This document shows, piece by piece, positions 18,064 to 27,216 of a stretch of 64,000 bases of DNA. Source of the DNA: Hoeflea sp. 108 (GTDB taxonomy: Bacteria > Pseudomonadota > Alphaproteobacteria > Rhizobiales > Rhizobiaceae); the NCBI RefSeq assembly GCF_000372965.1, contig NZ_KB890024.1, positions 1,366,839 to 1,430,838 on the forward strand, written 5' to 3'. Both the position numbers and the translations under genes were made by a program. The notes under the pieces are model-generated. The model did no database searches and was not told the DNA's origin. It saw only the letters and a program-made list of their open reading frames with translations. The number at the start of each line of letters is the position of its first letter. Position 1 is the first letter of the stretch.

Positions 18064-20592
18064 GTGTCGGCGAGGGAGGTAAGTGACAAGGTTGCCCAAC
18101 TGGCTAACTACGCGAGAGGCAAGATGACCCGCGCAGAGACCCCTGAAATCACCCGGTTACCGCTGGGAAACACCAGTCCCGAGGCGCTCGCCGCCGAAAT
18201 CCTCCAGGCTCTCAAATACCGGCTCGGCAAGGACGCCACGGTTGCCACTGACCACGACTGGCTGACCGCCTCGATCAAGGTCGTCCGCGACCGCATCGTC
18301 GACCAATGGATTTCCTCGACCAAGGAATCCTACGAAAAGAGCGCCAAGCGGGTTTATTACCTGTCGCTTGAGTTCCTGATCGGCCGCCTGATGCGGGACG
18401 CGTTCTCGAATCTCGGCCTGATGGAGGCGATGCGCGAAGCGTTGGCCTCGCTCGGCGTCGAATTCGACGTCATCGCCAAGCTCGAGCCCGATGCCGCACT
18501 CGGCAACGGCGGCCTCGGCCGGCTCGCCGCCTGCTTTATGGAGAGCATGGCGACCGTCGATGTTCCTGCCCATGGCTACGGCATCCGCTATGCCAACGGC
18601 ATGTTCCGTCAGGAAATCCATGGCGGCTGGCAGGTCGAGCTGCCGGAGACCTGGCTGGAACACGGCAACCCCTGGGAGTTCGAGCGCCGCGAGCGCGCAT
18701 TCGAGGTCGGCTTCGGCGGTTCGGTGGAATCGATCACATCAAAGGACGGCCGGCTCGAGCGCCATGTCTGGAAGCCGATCGAACATATGCTGGCGGTTGC
18801 CTATGACACACCTGTCGTCGGCTGGCGCGGCGCGCGGGTGAACACGCTGCGCCTGTGGTCGGGCATGCCGGTCGATCCCATCCTGCTCGACAAGTTCAAC
18901 GCCGGTGATCACATCGGTGCACTCGCCGAGAGCAACAAGGCTGACGCCCTGTCTCGCGTTCTCTATCCGGCGGATGCGACGCCGGCGGGCCAGGAGCTCA
19001 GGCTCCGACAGGAGTATTTCTTCTCGACCGCTTCGCTGCAGGACATCCTCCAGCGCCATCTCAGCCAGTATGGCGATCTGCTGTCGCTGCCGGAAAAGGC
19101 GGCGATCCATCTGAACGACACCCATCCCGCGGTCGCCGTTCCCGAGCTGATGCGCTTGCTGATGGACGTCCACGGCCTCGACTTCGACACGGCATGGGGC
19201 CTGACCAAGCGTACCTTCGCCTACACCAACCACACGCTGCTGCCCGAGGCGCTGGAAAGCTGGCCGGTGCCGCTGTTCGAGCGCCTGCTGCCGCGCCATA
19301 TGCAGATCGTCTATGCGATCAACGCCGAGGTGCTGCTCGAAGCGCGGGCGACGGGCAAGTTCGACGACGGCCAGATCATCCGCATCTCGCTGATCCAGGA
19401 GGATGGCGGCCGGCGCGTGCGCATGGGCAACCTGGCCTTTGTCGGCTCGCACAGCGTCAATGGCGTGTCAGCGCTGCACACCGAACTGATGAAGGAGACG
19501 GTGTTCGCCGACCTGCATCGGCTCTATCCCGACCGCATCAACAACAAGACCAACGGCATCACGCCGCGCCGCTGGCTGATCCAGTGCAATCCCGGCCTGA
19601 CCGGATTGGCGCGCGAGGCGATCGGCGACCGTTTCCTCGACGATATCGATGCGATCCGCGATCTCGATCCGCTTGCGGGCGACGCTGCCTTCCGCGAGAG
19701 GTTCGCGGCGGTGAAGCGGGCCAACAAGGAGCGCCTGTCGAACCTTGTTGCCGAACGGCTGGGCATCAGGGTCGATCCGTCGGCGCTATTCGACATCCAG
19801 ATCAAGCGCATTCACGAGTACAAGCGCCAGTTGCTCAACATCATCGAGGCGGTGGCGCTCTACGATCAGATCCGCTCGCATCCAGAGCGCGACTGGATCC
19901 CGCGCGTCAAGTTCTTCGGCGGCAAGGCGGCACCCAGCTACCACAACGCCAAGCTGATCATCAAATTGGCCAATGACGTGGCCAAGGTCATCAATTACGA
20001 CCCCTCGGTGCGCGGCTTGCTGAAGGTCGTGTTCGTGCCGAACTACAATGTCAGCGCGGCCGAAATCCTGATGCCGGCGGCCGACCTGTCGGAGCAGATA
20101 TCGACGGCTGGCATGGAGGCGTCGGGCACCGGCAACATGAAGTTCGCGCTCAATGGGGCGCTGACCATCGGCACGCTCGATGGTGCCAATGTCGAGATCA
20201 AGGAGCATGTCGGCGACGACAACATCTTCATCTTCGGCCTGACCGCTGAGGAAGTCGCCGAGCGTCGCAGCAACGGCTACCAGCCGGGCGCCGTGATCGA
20301 TGCGTCGCCGGAGCTCAAGCAGGCGGTGGCGGCGATTTCGTCAGGCGTGTTCTCGCCTGACGATCCGAGCCGCTATCGCGATCTCATGGACGGCCTCTAC
20401 CAGCACGACTGGTTCATGGTCGCTGCCGATTTCGACGCCTATGCGGCGATGCAGAGGCAGGTCGACACGGTCTGGCGCGACAGTCCCGACTGGTACGCCC
20501 GCGCCATCCGCAACGTCGCCCGCGTCGGCTGGTTCTCCTCGGACCGGACCATTCGTCAATATGCGAAAGAAATCTGGAACGTACCCGCCTGA
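18064..20592 (+). CDS. glgP: glycogen/starch/alpha-glucan phosphorylase
   Basis: An 842-residue (from the GTG) glycogen phosphorylase, releasing glucose-1-phosphate from alpha-1,4-glucan ends. The PLP motif EASGTGNMKFALNGALT has the cofactor Lys at residue 693; LEPDAALGNGGLGRLAACF, HLNDTHPAVAVPELMR and DIQIKRIHEYKRQLLN are hallmark blocks. Two starts are plausible: GTG at 18064 with GGGAGGA four bases before it, or ATG at 18124 with GAGAGG. It heads the glycogen cluster, with 52 bases to glgB. Confidence 0.94.
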   Translation: MSAREVSDKVAQLANYARGKMTRAETPEITRLPLGNTSPEALAAEILQALKYRLGKDATVATDHDWLTASIKVVRDRIVDQWISSTKESYEKSAKRVYYLSLEFLIGRLMRDAFSNLGLMEAMREALASLGVEFDVIAKLEPDAALGNGGLGRLAACFMESMATVDVPAHGYGIRYANGMFRQEIHGGWQVELPETWLEHGNPWEFERRERAFEVGFGGSVESITSKDGRLERHVWKPIEHMLAVAYDTPVVGWRGARVNTLRLWSGMPVDPILLDKFNAGDHIGALAESNKADALSRVLYPADATPAGQELRLRQEYFFSTASLQDILQRHLSQYGDLLSLPEKAAIHLNDTHPAVAVPELMRLLMDVHGLDFDTAWGLTKRTFAYTNHTLLPEALESWPVPLFERLLPRHMQIVYAINAEVLLEARATGKFDDGQIIRISLIQEDGGRRVRMGNLAFVGSHSVNGVSALHTELMKETVFADLHRLYPDRINNKTNGITPRRWLIQCNPGLTGLAREAIGDRFLDDIDAIRDLDPLAGDAAFRERFAAVKRANKERLSNLVAERLGIRVDPSALFDIQIKRIHEYKRQLLNIIEAVALYDQIRSHPERDWIPRVKFFGGKAAPSYHNAKLIIKLANDVAKVINYDPSVRGLLKVVFVPNYNVSAAEILMPAADLSEQISTAGMEASGTGNMKFALNGALTIGTLDGANVEIKEHVGDDNIFIFGLTAEEVAERRSNGYQPGAVIDASPELKQAVAAISSGVFSPDDPSRYRDLMDGLYQHDWFMVAADFDAYAAMQRQVDTVWRDSPDWYARAIRNVARVGWFSSDRTIRQYAKEIWNVPA

Positions 20593-20644
20593 TGTGATTG
20601 CATGACCTAACCTCGCGACGATCCTTGGGAGGGGACGCCTCAAC

Positions 20645-22861
20645 ATGAACAAGCCGCGCGCGGCCGCCGAGACCAAGCCGGAGTTCGCAAGAGCTTCAAA
20701 GGGCGATATCGAGGCGATCGTCAACGGCACTCATGGCGATCCTTTCGCGGTGCTCGGGCTTCAGGAGGCAGGCAAGGCCTTCATTGCGCGTTGCTTCATC
20801 CCGCATGCGGAGACGGTCACTGCGCATACACTGCAAGGCAAGGCATGCGGTGAGCTGGAGCGCGTCAGTGACGACGGCTTCTTCGAAGGCAAGCTTTCGA
20901 TCCGCAAGCGCCAGCCGCTCAAATATCATGCCCGCAATGCCGGCGGCGACTGGTGGGTCACTGACGCCTACAGCTTCGGCCCGGTGCTTGGACCGATGGA
21001 CGACTACTTCATCTCCGAAGGGTCGCACCGGCGGCTGTTCGACAAGCTTGGCGCCCATCTGATTTCGCATGAGGGCGCAAGCGGCACCCATTTCGCCGTC
21101 TGGGCGCCAAATGCGCATCGCGTGTCGGTGGTCGGCGATTTCAACGAATGGGACGGCCGTCGCCATCCGATGCGCAATCGCCAGGACACCGGTATCTGGG
21201 AGATATTCATTCCCGATATCGGCCCGGGCAGGCCCTACAAATTCGAGATCATCGGCGCGCGCGGTGTGCGCCTGCCGCTCAAGGCCGACCCGTTCGCCTT
21301 CCGCTCGGAACTGCGGCCTGCGACCGCTTCGGTGACCGCAGCGCCCCTGGATCACCAATGGGGCGACGACAAGCACCGCGCCTATTGGCGCAGCACCGAC
21401 CAGCGCCGCGAGCCGATCAGCATCTATGAGGTTCATGCCGGCTCGTGGCAGCGCGGCGACGATGGCTCGTTCCTGTCATGGGACGAGATGGCCGACAGGC
21501 TTATCCCTTATGTGATCGAGACCGGCTTTACCCATATCGAGTTTCTACCGATTTCGGAGCATCCCTACGATCCGTCCTGGGGTTACCAGACGACGGGGCT
21601 CTACGCGCCCAGCGCCCGTTTCGGTGACCCCGACGGTTTCGCCCGTTTCGTCGACGGCGCCCATCGCGCCGGGGTCGGCGTCATCCTCGACTGGGTGCCG
21701 GCGCATTTCCCTGTCGACGAGCATGGCCTGGCGCATTTCGACGGGACGGCACTTTACGAGCACGCCGACCCGCGGCAGGGCTTCCATCCCGACTGGAACA
21801 CGGCGATCTACAATTTCGGCCGTCGCGAAGTGGTCTCGTTCCTCGTCAACAACGCGCTCTACTGGGCCGAAAAATACCATGTCGACGGCCTGCGCGTGGA
21901 TGCGGTGGCTTCGATGCTGTACCTCGACTACTCGCGCAAGGAAGGCGAGTGGATCCCCAACGAATTCGGCGGCCGCGAGAACTTGGAGGCGGTGCGCTTC
22001 CTGCAGAAGATGAATGCAGCTGTATATGGCGCCCACCCCGGCGTGATGACGATCGCCGAGGAATCGACCTCCTGGCCGAAGGTGTCGCAGCCGGTGCATG
22101 AGGGCGGACTGGGCTTCGGCTTCAAGTGGAACATGGGCTTCATGCACGACACGCTGGAGTACCTGTCGAAGGAGCCGGTCCACCGCAAGCACCACCACAA
22201 CGAGATCACCTTCGGTCTGCTCTACGCCTTCAGCGAGAATTTCGTGCTGCCGCTGTCCCATGACGAGGTGGTCCACGGCAAGGGCACGCTGCTCAACAAG
22301 ATGGCTGGCGACGACTGGCAGAAATTTGCGACCCTTCGCGCCTACTACGCCTTCATGTGGGGCTATCCCGGCAAGAAGCTGCTGTTCATGGGGCAGGAGT
22401 TTGCTCAGCGCTCGGAATGGAGCGAGGAGAGGGCGCTTGACTGGAACCTGCTCGACTTCGCCCCGCATCGTGGCGTCCGGCAGCTGGTGCGCGACCTCAA
22501 CTATCTCTACCGCTCGCGGCCGGCGCTCCATGCCCGCGACTGCGAGCCAGAGGGGTTCGAGTGGCTGATCGTCGACGACGCCAAGAATTCGGTCTTTGCC
22601 TGGCTGCGCAAGGCGCCCGGCGGCGCGCCGATCGCCGTGATCTCCAATTTCACGCCGGTGCCGCGTGACAATTATCGCGTGCCGCTGCCCCAGGCCGGCA
22701 AGTGGCGGGAAATCTTCAATTCGGACGCGCTCGTTTATGGCGGGTCCGGCAAGGGCAACAGCGGCATGGTCACGGCCAGCCAGGCGGATGGAGGAGGGGC
22801 GGCCGCGACGCTGCTTCTGCCGCCGCTGGCGACGGTCATGCTGGAATTTGTGGCGGACTGA
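20645..22861 (+). CDS. glgB: 1,4-alpha-glucan branching enzyme
   Basis: A 738-residue GH13 branching enzyme, forming alpha-1,6 branches in glycogen. The N-terminal region (about 1-120) is an extra beta domain, then a CBM48 (FAVWAPNAHRVSVVGDFNEWD, about 145-250), the barrel with nucleophile Asp419 in GLRVDAVASMLYLDY, acid Glu472 in IAEES and Asp in PLSHDEVVHGKG, and a C-terminal beta domain. Length matches the usual 730-residue class. A GGGAGGGG site precedes the ATG; 14 bases separate it from glgC. Confidence 0.95.
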   Translation: MNKPRAAAETKPEFARASKGDIEAIVNGTHGDPFAVLGLQEAGKAFIARCFIPHAETVTAHTLQGKACGELERVSDDGFFEGKLSIRKRQPLKYHARNAGGDWWVTDAYSFGPVLGPMDDYFISEGSHRRLFDKLGAHLISHEGASGTHFAVWAPNAHRVSVVGDFNEWDGRRHPMRNRQDTGIWEIFIPDIGPGRPYKFEIIGARGVRLPLKADPFAFRSELRPATASVTAAPLDHQWGDDKHRAYWRSTDQRREPISIYEVHAGSWQRGDDGSFLSWDEMADRLIPYVIETGFTHIEFLPISEHPYDPSWGYQTTGLYAPSARFGDPDGFARFVDGAHRAGVGVILDWVPAHFPVDEHGLAHFDGTALYEHADPRQGFHPDWNTAIYNFGRREVVSFLVNNALYWAEKYHVDGLRVDAVASMLYLDYSRKEGEWIPNEFGGRENLEAVRFLQKMNAAVYGAHPGVMTIAEESTSWPKVSQPVHEGGLGFGFKWNMGFMHDTLEYLSKEPVHRKHHHNEITFGLLYAFSENFVLPLSHDEVVHGKGTLLNKMAGDDWQKFATLRAYYAFMWGYPGKKLLFMGQEFAQRSEWSEERALDWNLLDFAPHRGVRQLVRDLNYLYRSRPALHARDCEPEGFEWLIVDDAKNSVFAWLRKAPGGAPIAVISNFTPVPRDNYRVPLPQAGKWREIFNSDALVYGGSGKGNSGMVTASQADGGGAAATLLLPPLATVMLEFVAD

Positions 22862-22875
22862 GCAGGGAGGATGCC

Positions 22876-24138
22876 ATGGAACTGAAGAGAAACCAGCCAC
22901 TGGCCCGCGATGCCATGGCCTATGTGCTGGCCGGTGGCCGTGGCAGTCGGCTGAAGGAGCTCACCGACCGGCGCGCCAAGCCCGCGGTCTATTTCGGCGG
23001 CAAGACGCGCATCATCGACTTCGCCCTGTCCAACGCGCTGAATTCCGGCATCCGCCGCCTCGGCGTCGCCACCCAGTACAAGGCGCATTCGCTGATCCGC
23101 CATCTGCAGCGCGGCTGGAACTTCCTAAGGCCGGAACGAAACGAAAGCTTCGACATCCTGCCTGCCAGCCAGCGTGTTTCGGAAACGCAATGGTACGAAG
23201 GCACCGCCGACGCGGTGTACCAGAACATCGACATCATCGAGGCCTACGGCCCCGAATACATGGTCATCCTCGCCGGCGACCACATCTACAAGATGGATTA
23301 TGAGCTGATGCTGCGCCAGCACGTCGATGCCGGCGCCGACGTCACCGTTGGCTGCCTGGAAGTGCCGCGCATGGAGGCGACCGGTTTCGGCGTCATGCAT
23401 GTCGACAAGAAGGACAACATCATTTCCTTCATCGAGAAGCCGGCCGATCCGCCCGGCATTCCCGACAATCCCGAATTGGCGTTGGCCTCGATGGGCATCT
23501 ACGTCTTCAAGACCAAGTTCCTGATGGAGCAGTTGCGCCGCGACGCCGCCGAGCCGGACTCGAGCCGCGACTTCGGCAAGGATATCATCCCTTACATCGT
23601 CCAGCACGGTAAGGCAGTGGCGCACCGCTTTACCAAGTCCTGCGTGCGCTCGACGGCGGAGGCTGCACCGTACTGGCGCGACGTCGGAACAGTCGACGCC
23701 TATTGGGAAGCCAATATCGACCTGACCGATGTTACGCCGGAACTTGATCTTTATGATCGCGACTGGCCGATCTGGACCTATGCGGAACTGACGCCGCCGG
23801 CCAAGTTCGTCCACGATGAGGACGGCCGGCGCGGACAGGCGATTTCTTCGCTTGTCTCCGGCGACTGCATTGTGTCAGGCGCATCGCTGAAGCGCAGCCT
23901 GATCTTCACAGGTGCGCGCATCAATTCCTTCGCCTCGCTCGAGGACGTGGTGATGCTGCCGGCCTGTCATGTCGGCCGCAATGCCCATCTTAAAAGAGTT
24001 GTCATCGATCACGGCGTACACATCCCCGAAGGGCTGGTCGTCGGCGAGGACCCGGTGCTGGATGCCAAGCGCTTCCGGGTCTCCGAAAAGGGCATCTGCC
24101 TGATCACCCAGGACATGATCAACAGGCTGGAGCTTTAG
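22876..24138 (+). CDS. glgC: glucose-1-phosphate adenylyltransferase
   Basis: A 420-residue ADP-glucose pyrophosphorylase, the committed step of glycogen synthesis. VLAGGRGSRLKELTDRRAKP binds nucleotide, ILAGDHIYKMDYELML and FIEKPADPPG are active-site segments, and the C-terminal left-handed beta-helix region carries ASLEDVVMLPACHVGR. The start is the ATG at 22876 with GGGAGG before it; the ATG five bases earlier is out of frame. It lies three bases before glgA. Confidence 0.95.
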   Translation: MELKRNQPLARDAMAYVLAGGRGSRLKELTDRRAKPAVYFGGKTRIIDFALSNALNSGIRRLGVATQYKAHSLIRHLQRGWNFLRPERNESFDILPASQRVSETQWYEGTADAVYQNIDIIEAYGPEYMVILAGDHIYKMDYELMLRQHVDAGADVTVGCLEVPRMEATGFGVMHVDKKDNIISFIEKPADPPGIPDNPELALASMGIYVFKTKFLMEQLRRDAAEPDSSRDFGKDIIPYIVQHGKAVAHRFTKSCVRSTAEAAPYWRDVGTVDAYWEANIDLTDVTPELDLYDRDWPIWTYAELTPPAKFVHDEDGRRGQAISSLVSGDCIVSGASLKRSLIFTGARINSFASLEDVVMLPACHVGRNAHLKRVVIDHGVHIPEGLVVGEDPVLDAKRFRVSEKGICLITQDMINRLEL

Positions 24139-24141
24139 CCG

Positions 24142-25587
24142 GTGCAGGTACTTTCGGTCACGCCCGAGATTTTTCCGCTGATCAAGACCGGCGGGCTGGC
24201 CGACGTGACCGGGGCATTGCCGGAAGCACTGGTCGGGCTGGGCGTTCGGATGCGCAGCCTGGTTCCGGGCTATCCTGTGGTGCTGGGCGCGCTCAAGAAA
24301 AAGAAGGCGGTGCATCACTATGCGGCGCTGCAGGGCGGCAAGGCGACGGTCCATGCCGCGGAGGTCGCGGGCCTGGACCTGCTTGTGCTCGACGCGCCGC
24401 ATCTGTTCGACCGACCCGGCGGGCCTTATGGCGACGCCAAGGGCGCCGACTGGCAGGACAATTGGAGGCGTTTCGCGGCCCTTGGGCGGGCTGGCGCCGA
24501 CATCGCCGCAGGCGCGATCAAGGACTACCAGCCCGATATCGTGCACGCACATGACTGGCAGTCGGCGATGACGCTGGCCTACATGCGTTACGGTGAGGCG
24601 TCTGACGTGCCGTCGGTGATGACGGTGCACAATCTCGCCTTCCAGGGCCAGTTCGGCGCCAGCATCTTCGCGGGCCTCGGCCTGCCGCAGCAGGCGATGG
24701 CGCTCGACGGCGTCGAATATTACGGTGGTATCGGCTTCCTCAAGGCAGGTTTGCAGGCAGCGTGGGCGATCACAACTGTCAGCCCGACCTATGCGCAGGA
24801 AATCCGGTCGCCGGCTTTCGGCATGGGGCTCGACGGGCTCATCAACCTGCGCGCGCCCGACCTGCACGGCATCGTCAACGGCATCGACGACGACATCTGG
24901 AACCCCGAGACCGACACGCATCTGGCCGTGAATTATTCGGCGAAAAGCCTGAAGGGGCGCAAGGCCAACAAGCGCGCGATCGAGGAGCGCATGCTGCTGG
25001 ATAAGGACGAAGGGCCGCTCTATTGCGTGGTCAGCCGCCTGACCTGGCAGAAGGGCATCGATATCCTCTCGGCAATCGTCGATCCAGTGGTGGCCTCAGG
25101 CGCCAGGCTGGCGATCCTCGGCTCGGGCGACGCGGGGTTGGAAGGCGCGCTGTTGGCAGCTGCCGCCCGCCATCGCGGCCGTGTCGGCGTCGTCATCGGC
25201 TATGATGAGGCGCTGTCTCACCTGCTCCAGGGCGGTGCCGACGGCATCCTGATCCCATCGCGCTTCGAGCCCTGCGGTCTGACCCAGCTCTACGGCCTGC
25301 GTTACGGCTGCGTGCCGCTGGTGGCGCGGACCGGCGGCCTGGCTGACACCATCATCGACGCCAATGAGGCGGCGGTTGCGGCGGGCGTTGCGACGGGTGT
25401 CCAGTTCGCGCCGGAGGATGCCGGCGCCTTCCACCACGCGATCCTCCGGGCCAATGCGCTCCATGCCGACCCGGCTGCCTGGGCCGCCATCCAAAAGCAG
25501 GGGATGAAGTCCGATGTGTCATGGGACCGTAGTGCCCAGAAATACGCCGCACTTTATCGCAAGCTTCTCGCAAAAAGGGCTGCCTGA
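24142..25587 (+). CDS. glgA: glycogen synthase (ADP-glucose)
   Basis: A 481-residue GT5 glucosyltransferase with a GT-B fold, extending alpha-1,4-glucan from ADP-glucose. The N-terminal KTGGLADV at residues 15-22 binds ADP-glucose; VHAHDWQSA, VVSRLTWQKGID and SRFEPCGLTQLYGLRYG (donor-site Glu) follow. Translation starts with GTG at 24142 three bases after glgC, and its stop directly abuts the ATG of pgm (TGAATG), so the genes are coupled. Confidence 0.95.
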   Translation: MQVLSVTPEIFPLIKTGGLADVTGALPEALVGLGVRMRSLVPGYPVVLGALKKKKAVHHYAALQGGKATVHAAEVAGLDLLVLDAPHLFDRPGGPYGDAKGADWQDNWRRFAALGRAGADIAAGAIKDYQPDIVHAHDWQSAMTLAYMRYGEASDVPSVMTVHNLAFQGQFGASIFAGLGLPQQAMALDGVEYYGGIGFLKAGLQAAWAITTVSPTYAQEIRSPAFGMGLDGLINLRAPDLHGIVNGIDDDIWNPETDTHLAVNYSAKSLKGRKANKRAIEERMLLDKDEGPLYCVVSRLTWQKGIDILSAIVDPVVASGARLAILGSGDAGLEGALLAAAARHRGRVGVVIGYDEALSHLLQGGADGILIPSRFEPCGLTQLYGLRYGCVPLVARTGGLADTIIDANEAAVAAGVATGVQFAPEDAGAFHHAILRANALHADPAAWAAIQKQGMKSDVSWDRSAQKYAALYRKLLAKRAA

Positions 25588-27216
25588 ATGATTCGCACCG
25601 TCGCCACCACACCCTACAACGACCAGAAGCCGGGCACGTCGGGCCTGCGCAAGAAGGTGCCCGTCTTCCAGCAGCCGAACTATGTCGAGAACTTCGTTCA
25701 GTCGGTGTTCGATGCGCTCGAGGGTTTCGCTGGCAAGACGCTGGTCGTCGGCGGCGACGGCCGCTTCTACAATCGCGAGGTGATCCAGAAGGTGATCGCC
25801 ATGGCGGTCGCCAACGGCTTCGGTCGCGTGGTGGTGGGGCAGGGCGGCATCCTGTCGACGCCCGCCGCCTCCAACCTGATCCGCAAGCGCAAGGCCTTCG
25901 GCGGCCTGATCCTGTCGGCCAGCCACAATCCAGGCGGCCCGCACGAGGATTTCGGCATCAAGTACAATGCCGAGAATGGTGGTCCCGCGCCCGAGAAGCT
26001 GACGGATGCGATCTATGCCCGCAGCAAGGTCATCAGCAGCTACAAGATCGCCGACGTGGATGCGGTCGATCTCGACAAGCTGGGTACCTTCGAGGTTGGC
26101 GGCATAAAGGTCGAGGTCGTCGACCCCGTGACCGACTACGCCGAGCTGATGGAGAGCCTGTTCGACTTCGACGCGCTACGCGCCTTGTTCAAGTCGGGCT
26201 TCCGCATGCGCTTCGACGCCATGCACGCGGTGACAGGACCATACGCCAAGGAAATCCTGGAGCGCCGGCTGGGCGCAGCCAACGGCACCGCCCGCAATTT
26301 CGTGCCGCTCGAGGATTTCGGCGGCCACCATCCTGACCCCAATCTGGTGCACGCCAAGCATCTCTATGACGAGATGATGGGGCCGAATGCGCCCGACTTC
26401 GGCGCTGCCTCCGATGGCGACGGCGATCGCAACCTGATCATTGGCCGCGGCATCTTCATCACGCCGTCGGATTCTCTGGCGATGCTTGCAGCAAACGCTC
26501 ATCTCGCGCCGGGCTACAAAGCCGGCCTCAAGGGCATCGCCCGCTCGATGCCGACCAGCGGCGCCGCCGACCGGGTGGCCGAAAAGCTCGGCATCGGAAT
26601 GTACGAGACGCCGACCGGCTGGAAGTTCTTCGGCAATCTGCTCGATGCCGGCATGGCGACGATCTGCGGCGAGGAGAGTGCCGGCACCGGCTCCGACCAT
26701 GTCCGCGAGAAGGACGGGCTGTGGGCGGTTCTGCTCTGGCTCAACATCCTGGCTGTGCGCGGCGAAAGCGCCAGGGAGATCGCCGCCAAGCACTGGGCGA
26801 CCTACGGCCGCAACTACTATTCGCGGCACGACTATGAAGAGGTTGAGACCGATCGCGCCAACGCGTTGGTCGACGAACTCAGGGGCAAGCTCGCCGCGCT
26901 GGTGGGCGCCAGCGTTCGCGGCATGAAGATCGCCAGTGCCGACGACTTTGCCTACAACGATCCGGTCGACGGCTCGGTGAGCAAGAACCAGGGCATCCGC
27001 ATCCTGTTCGAGGGCGGCTCGCGCGTCGTGTTCCGCCTCTCCGGCACCGGCACGTCGGGTGCGACCTTGCGCGTCTACATCGAGCGCTTCGAACCCGACC
27101 CGGCACGCCACGATCTCGACACGCAGAAAGCGCTCGCCGACCTGATCCAGGCGGCCGAGGACATCGCCGGCATCCGTGCCCATACCGGCCGCGACAAGCC
27201 GAGCGTCATCACCTGA
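25588..27216 (+). CDS. pgm: alpha-D-glucose phosphate-specific phosphoglucomutase
   Basis: A 542-residue phosphohexomutase interconverting glucose-1- and glucose-6-phosphate, linking glycogen to central metabolism. The phosphoserine loop is LSASHNPGGPHEDFG, the Mg site is SDGDGDRN, the sugar loop is GEESAGTGSDHVREKDG and the phosphate-binding end is RLSGTGTSGATLR. Length and the N-terminal KPGTSGLRKK are those of the GT-specific class rather than PMM/PGM dual enzymes. It abuts glgA and overlaps glgX by one base. Confidence 0.95.
   Translation: MIRTVATTPYNDQKPGTSGLRKKVPVFQQPNYVENFVQSVFDALEGFAGKTLVVGGDGRFYNREVIQKVIAMAVANGFGRVVVGQGGILSTPAASNLIRKRKAFGGLILSASHNPGGPHEDFGIKYNAENGGPAPEKLTDAIYARSKVISSYKIADVDAVDLDKLGTFEVGGIKVEVVDPVTDYAELMESLFDFDALRALFKSGFRMRFDAMHAVTGPYAKEILERRLGAANGTARNFVPLEDFGGHHPDPNLVHAKHLYDEMMGPNAPDFGAASDGDGDRNLIIGRGIFITPSDSLAMLAANAHLAPGYKAGLKGIARSMPTSGAADRVAEKLGIGMYETPTGWKFFGNLLDAGMATICGEESAGTGSDHVREKDGLWAVLLWLNILAVRGESAREIAAKHWATYGRNYYSRHDYEEVETDRANALVDELRGKLAALVGASVRGMKIASADDFAYNDPVDGSVSKNQGIRILFEGGSRVVFRLSGTGTSGATLRVYIERFEPDPARHDLDTQKALADLIQAAEDIAGIRAHTGRDKPSVIT

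Noticed and set aside
21545..22900. 451-codon minus-strand frame opposite glgB
   Set aside because: glgB carries full catalytic motifs on the plus strand; the reverse frame is His/Arg-rich with no motif.
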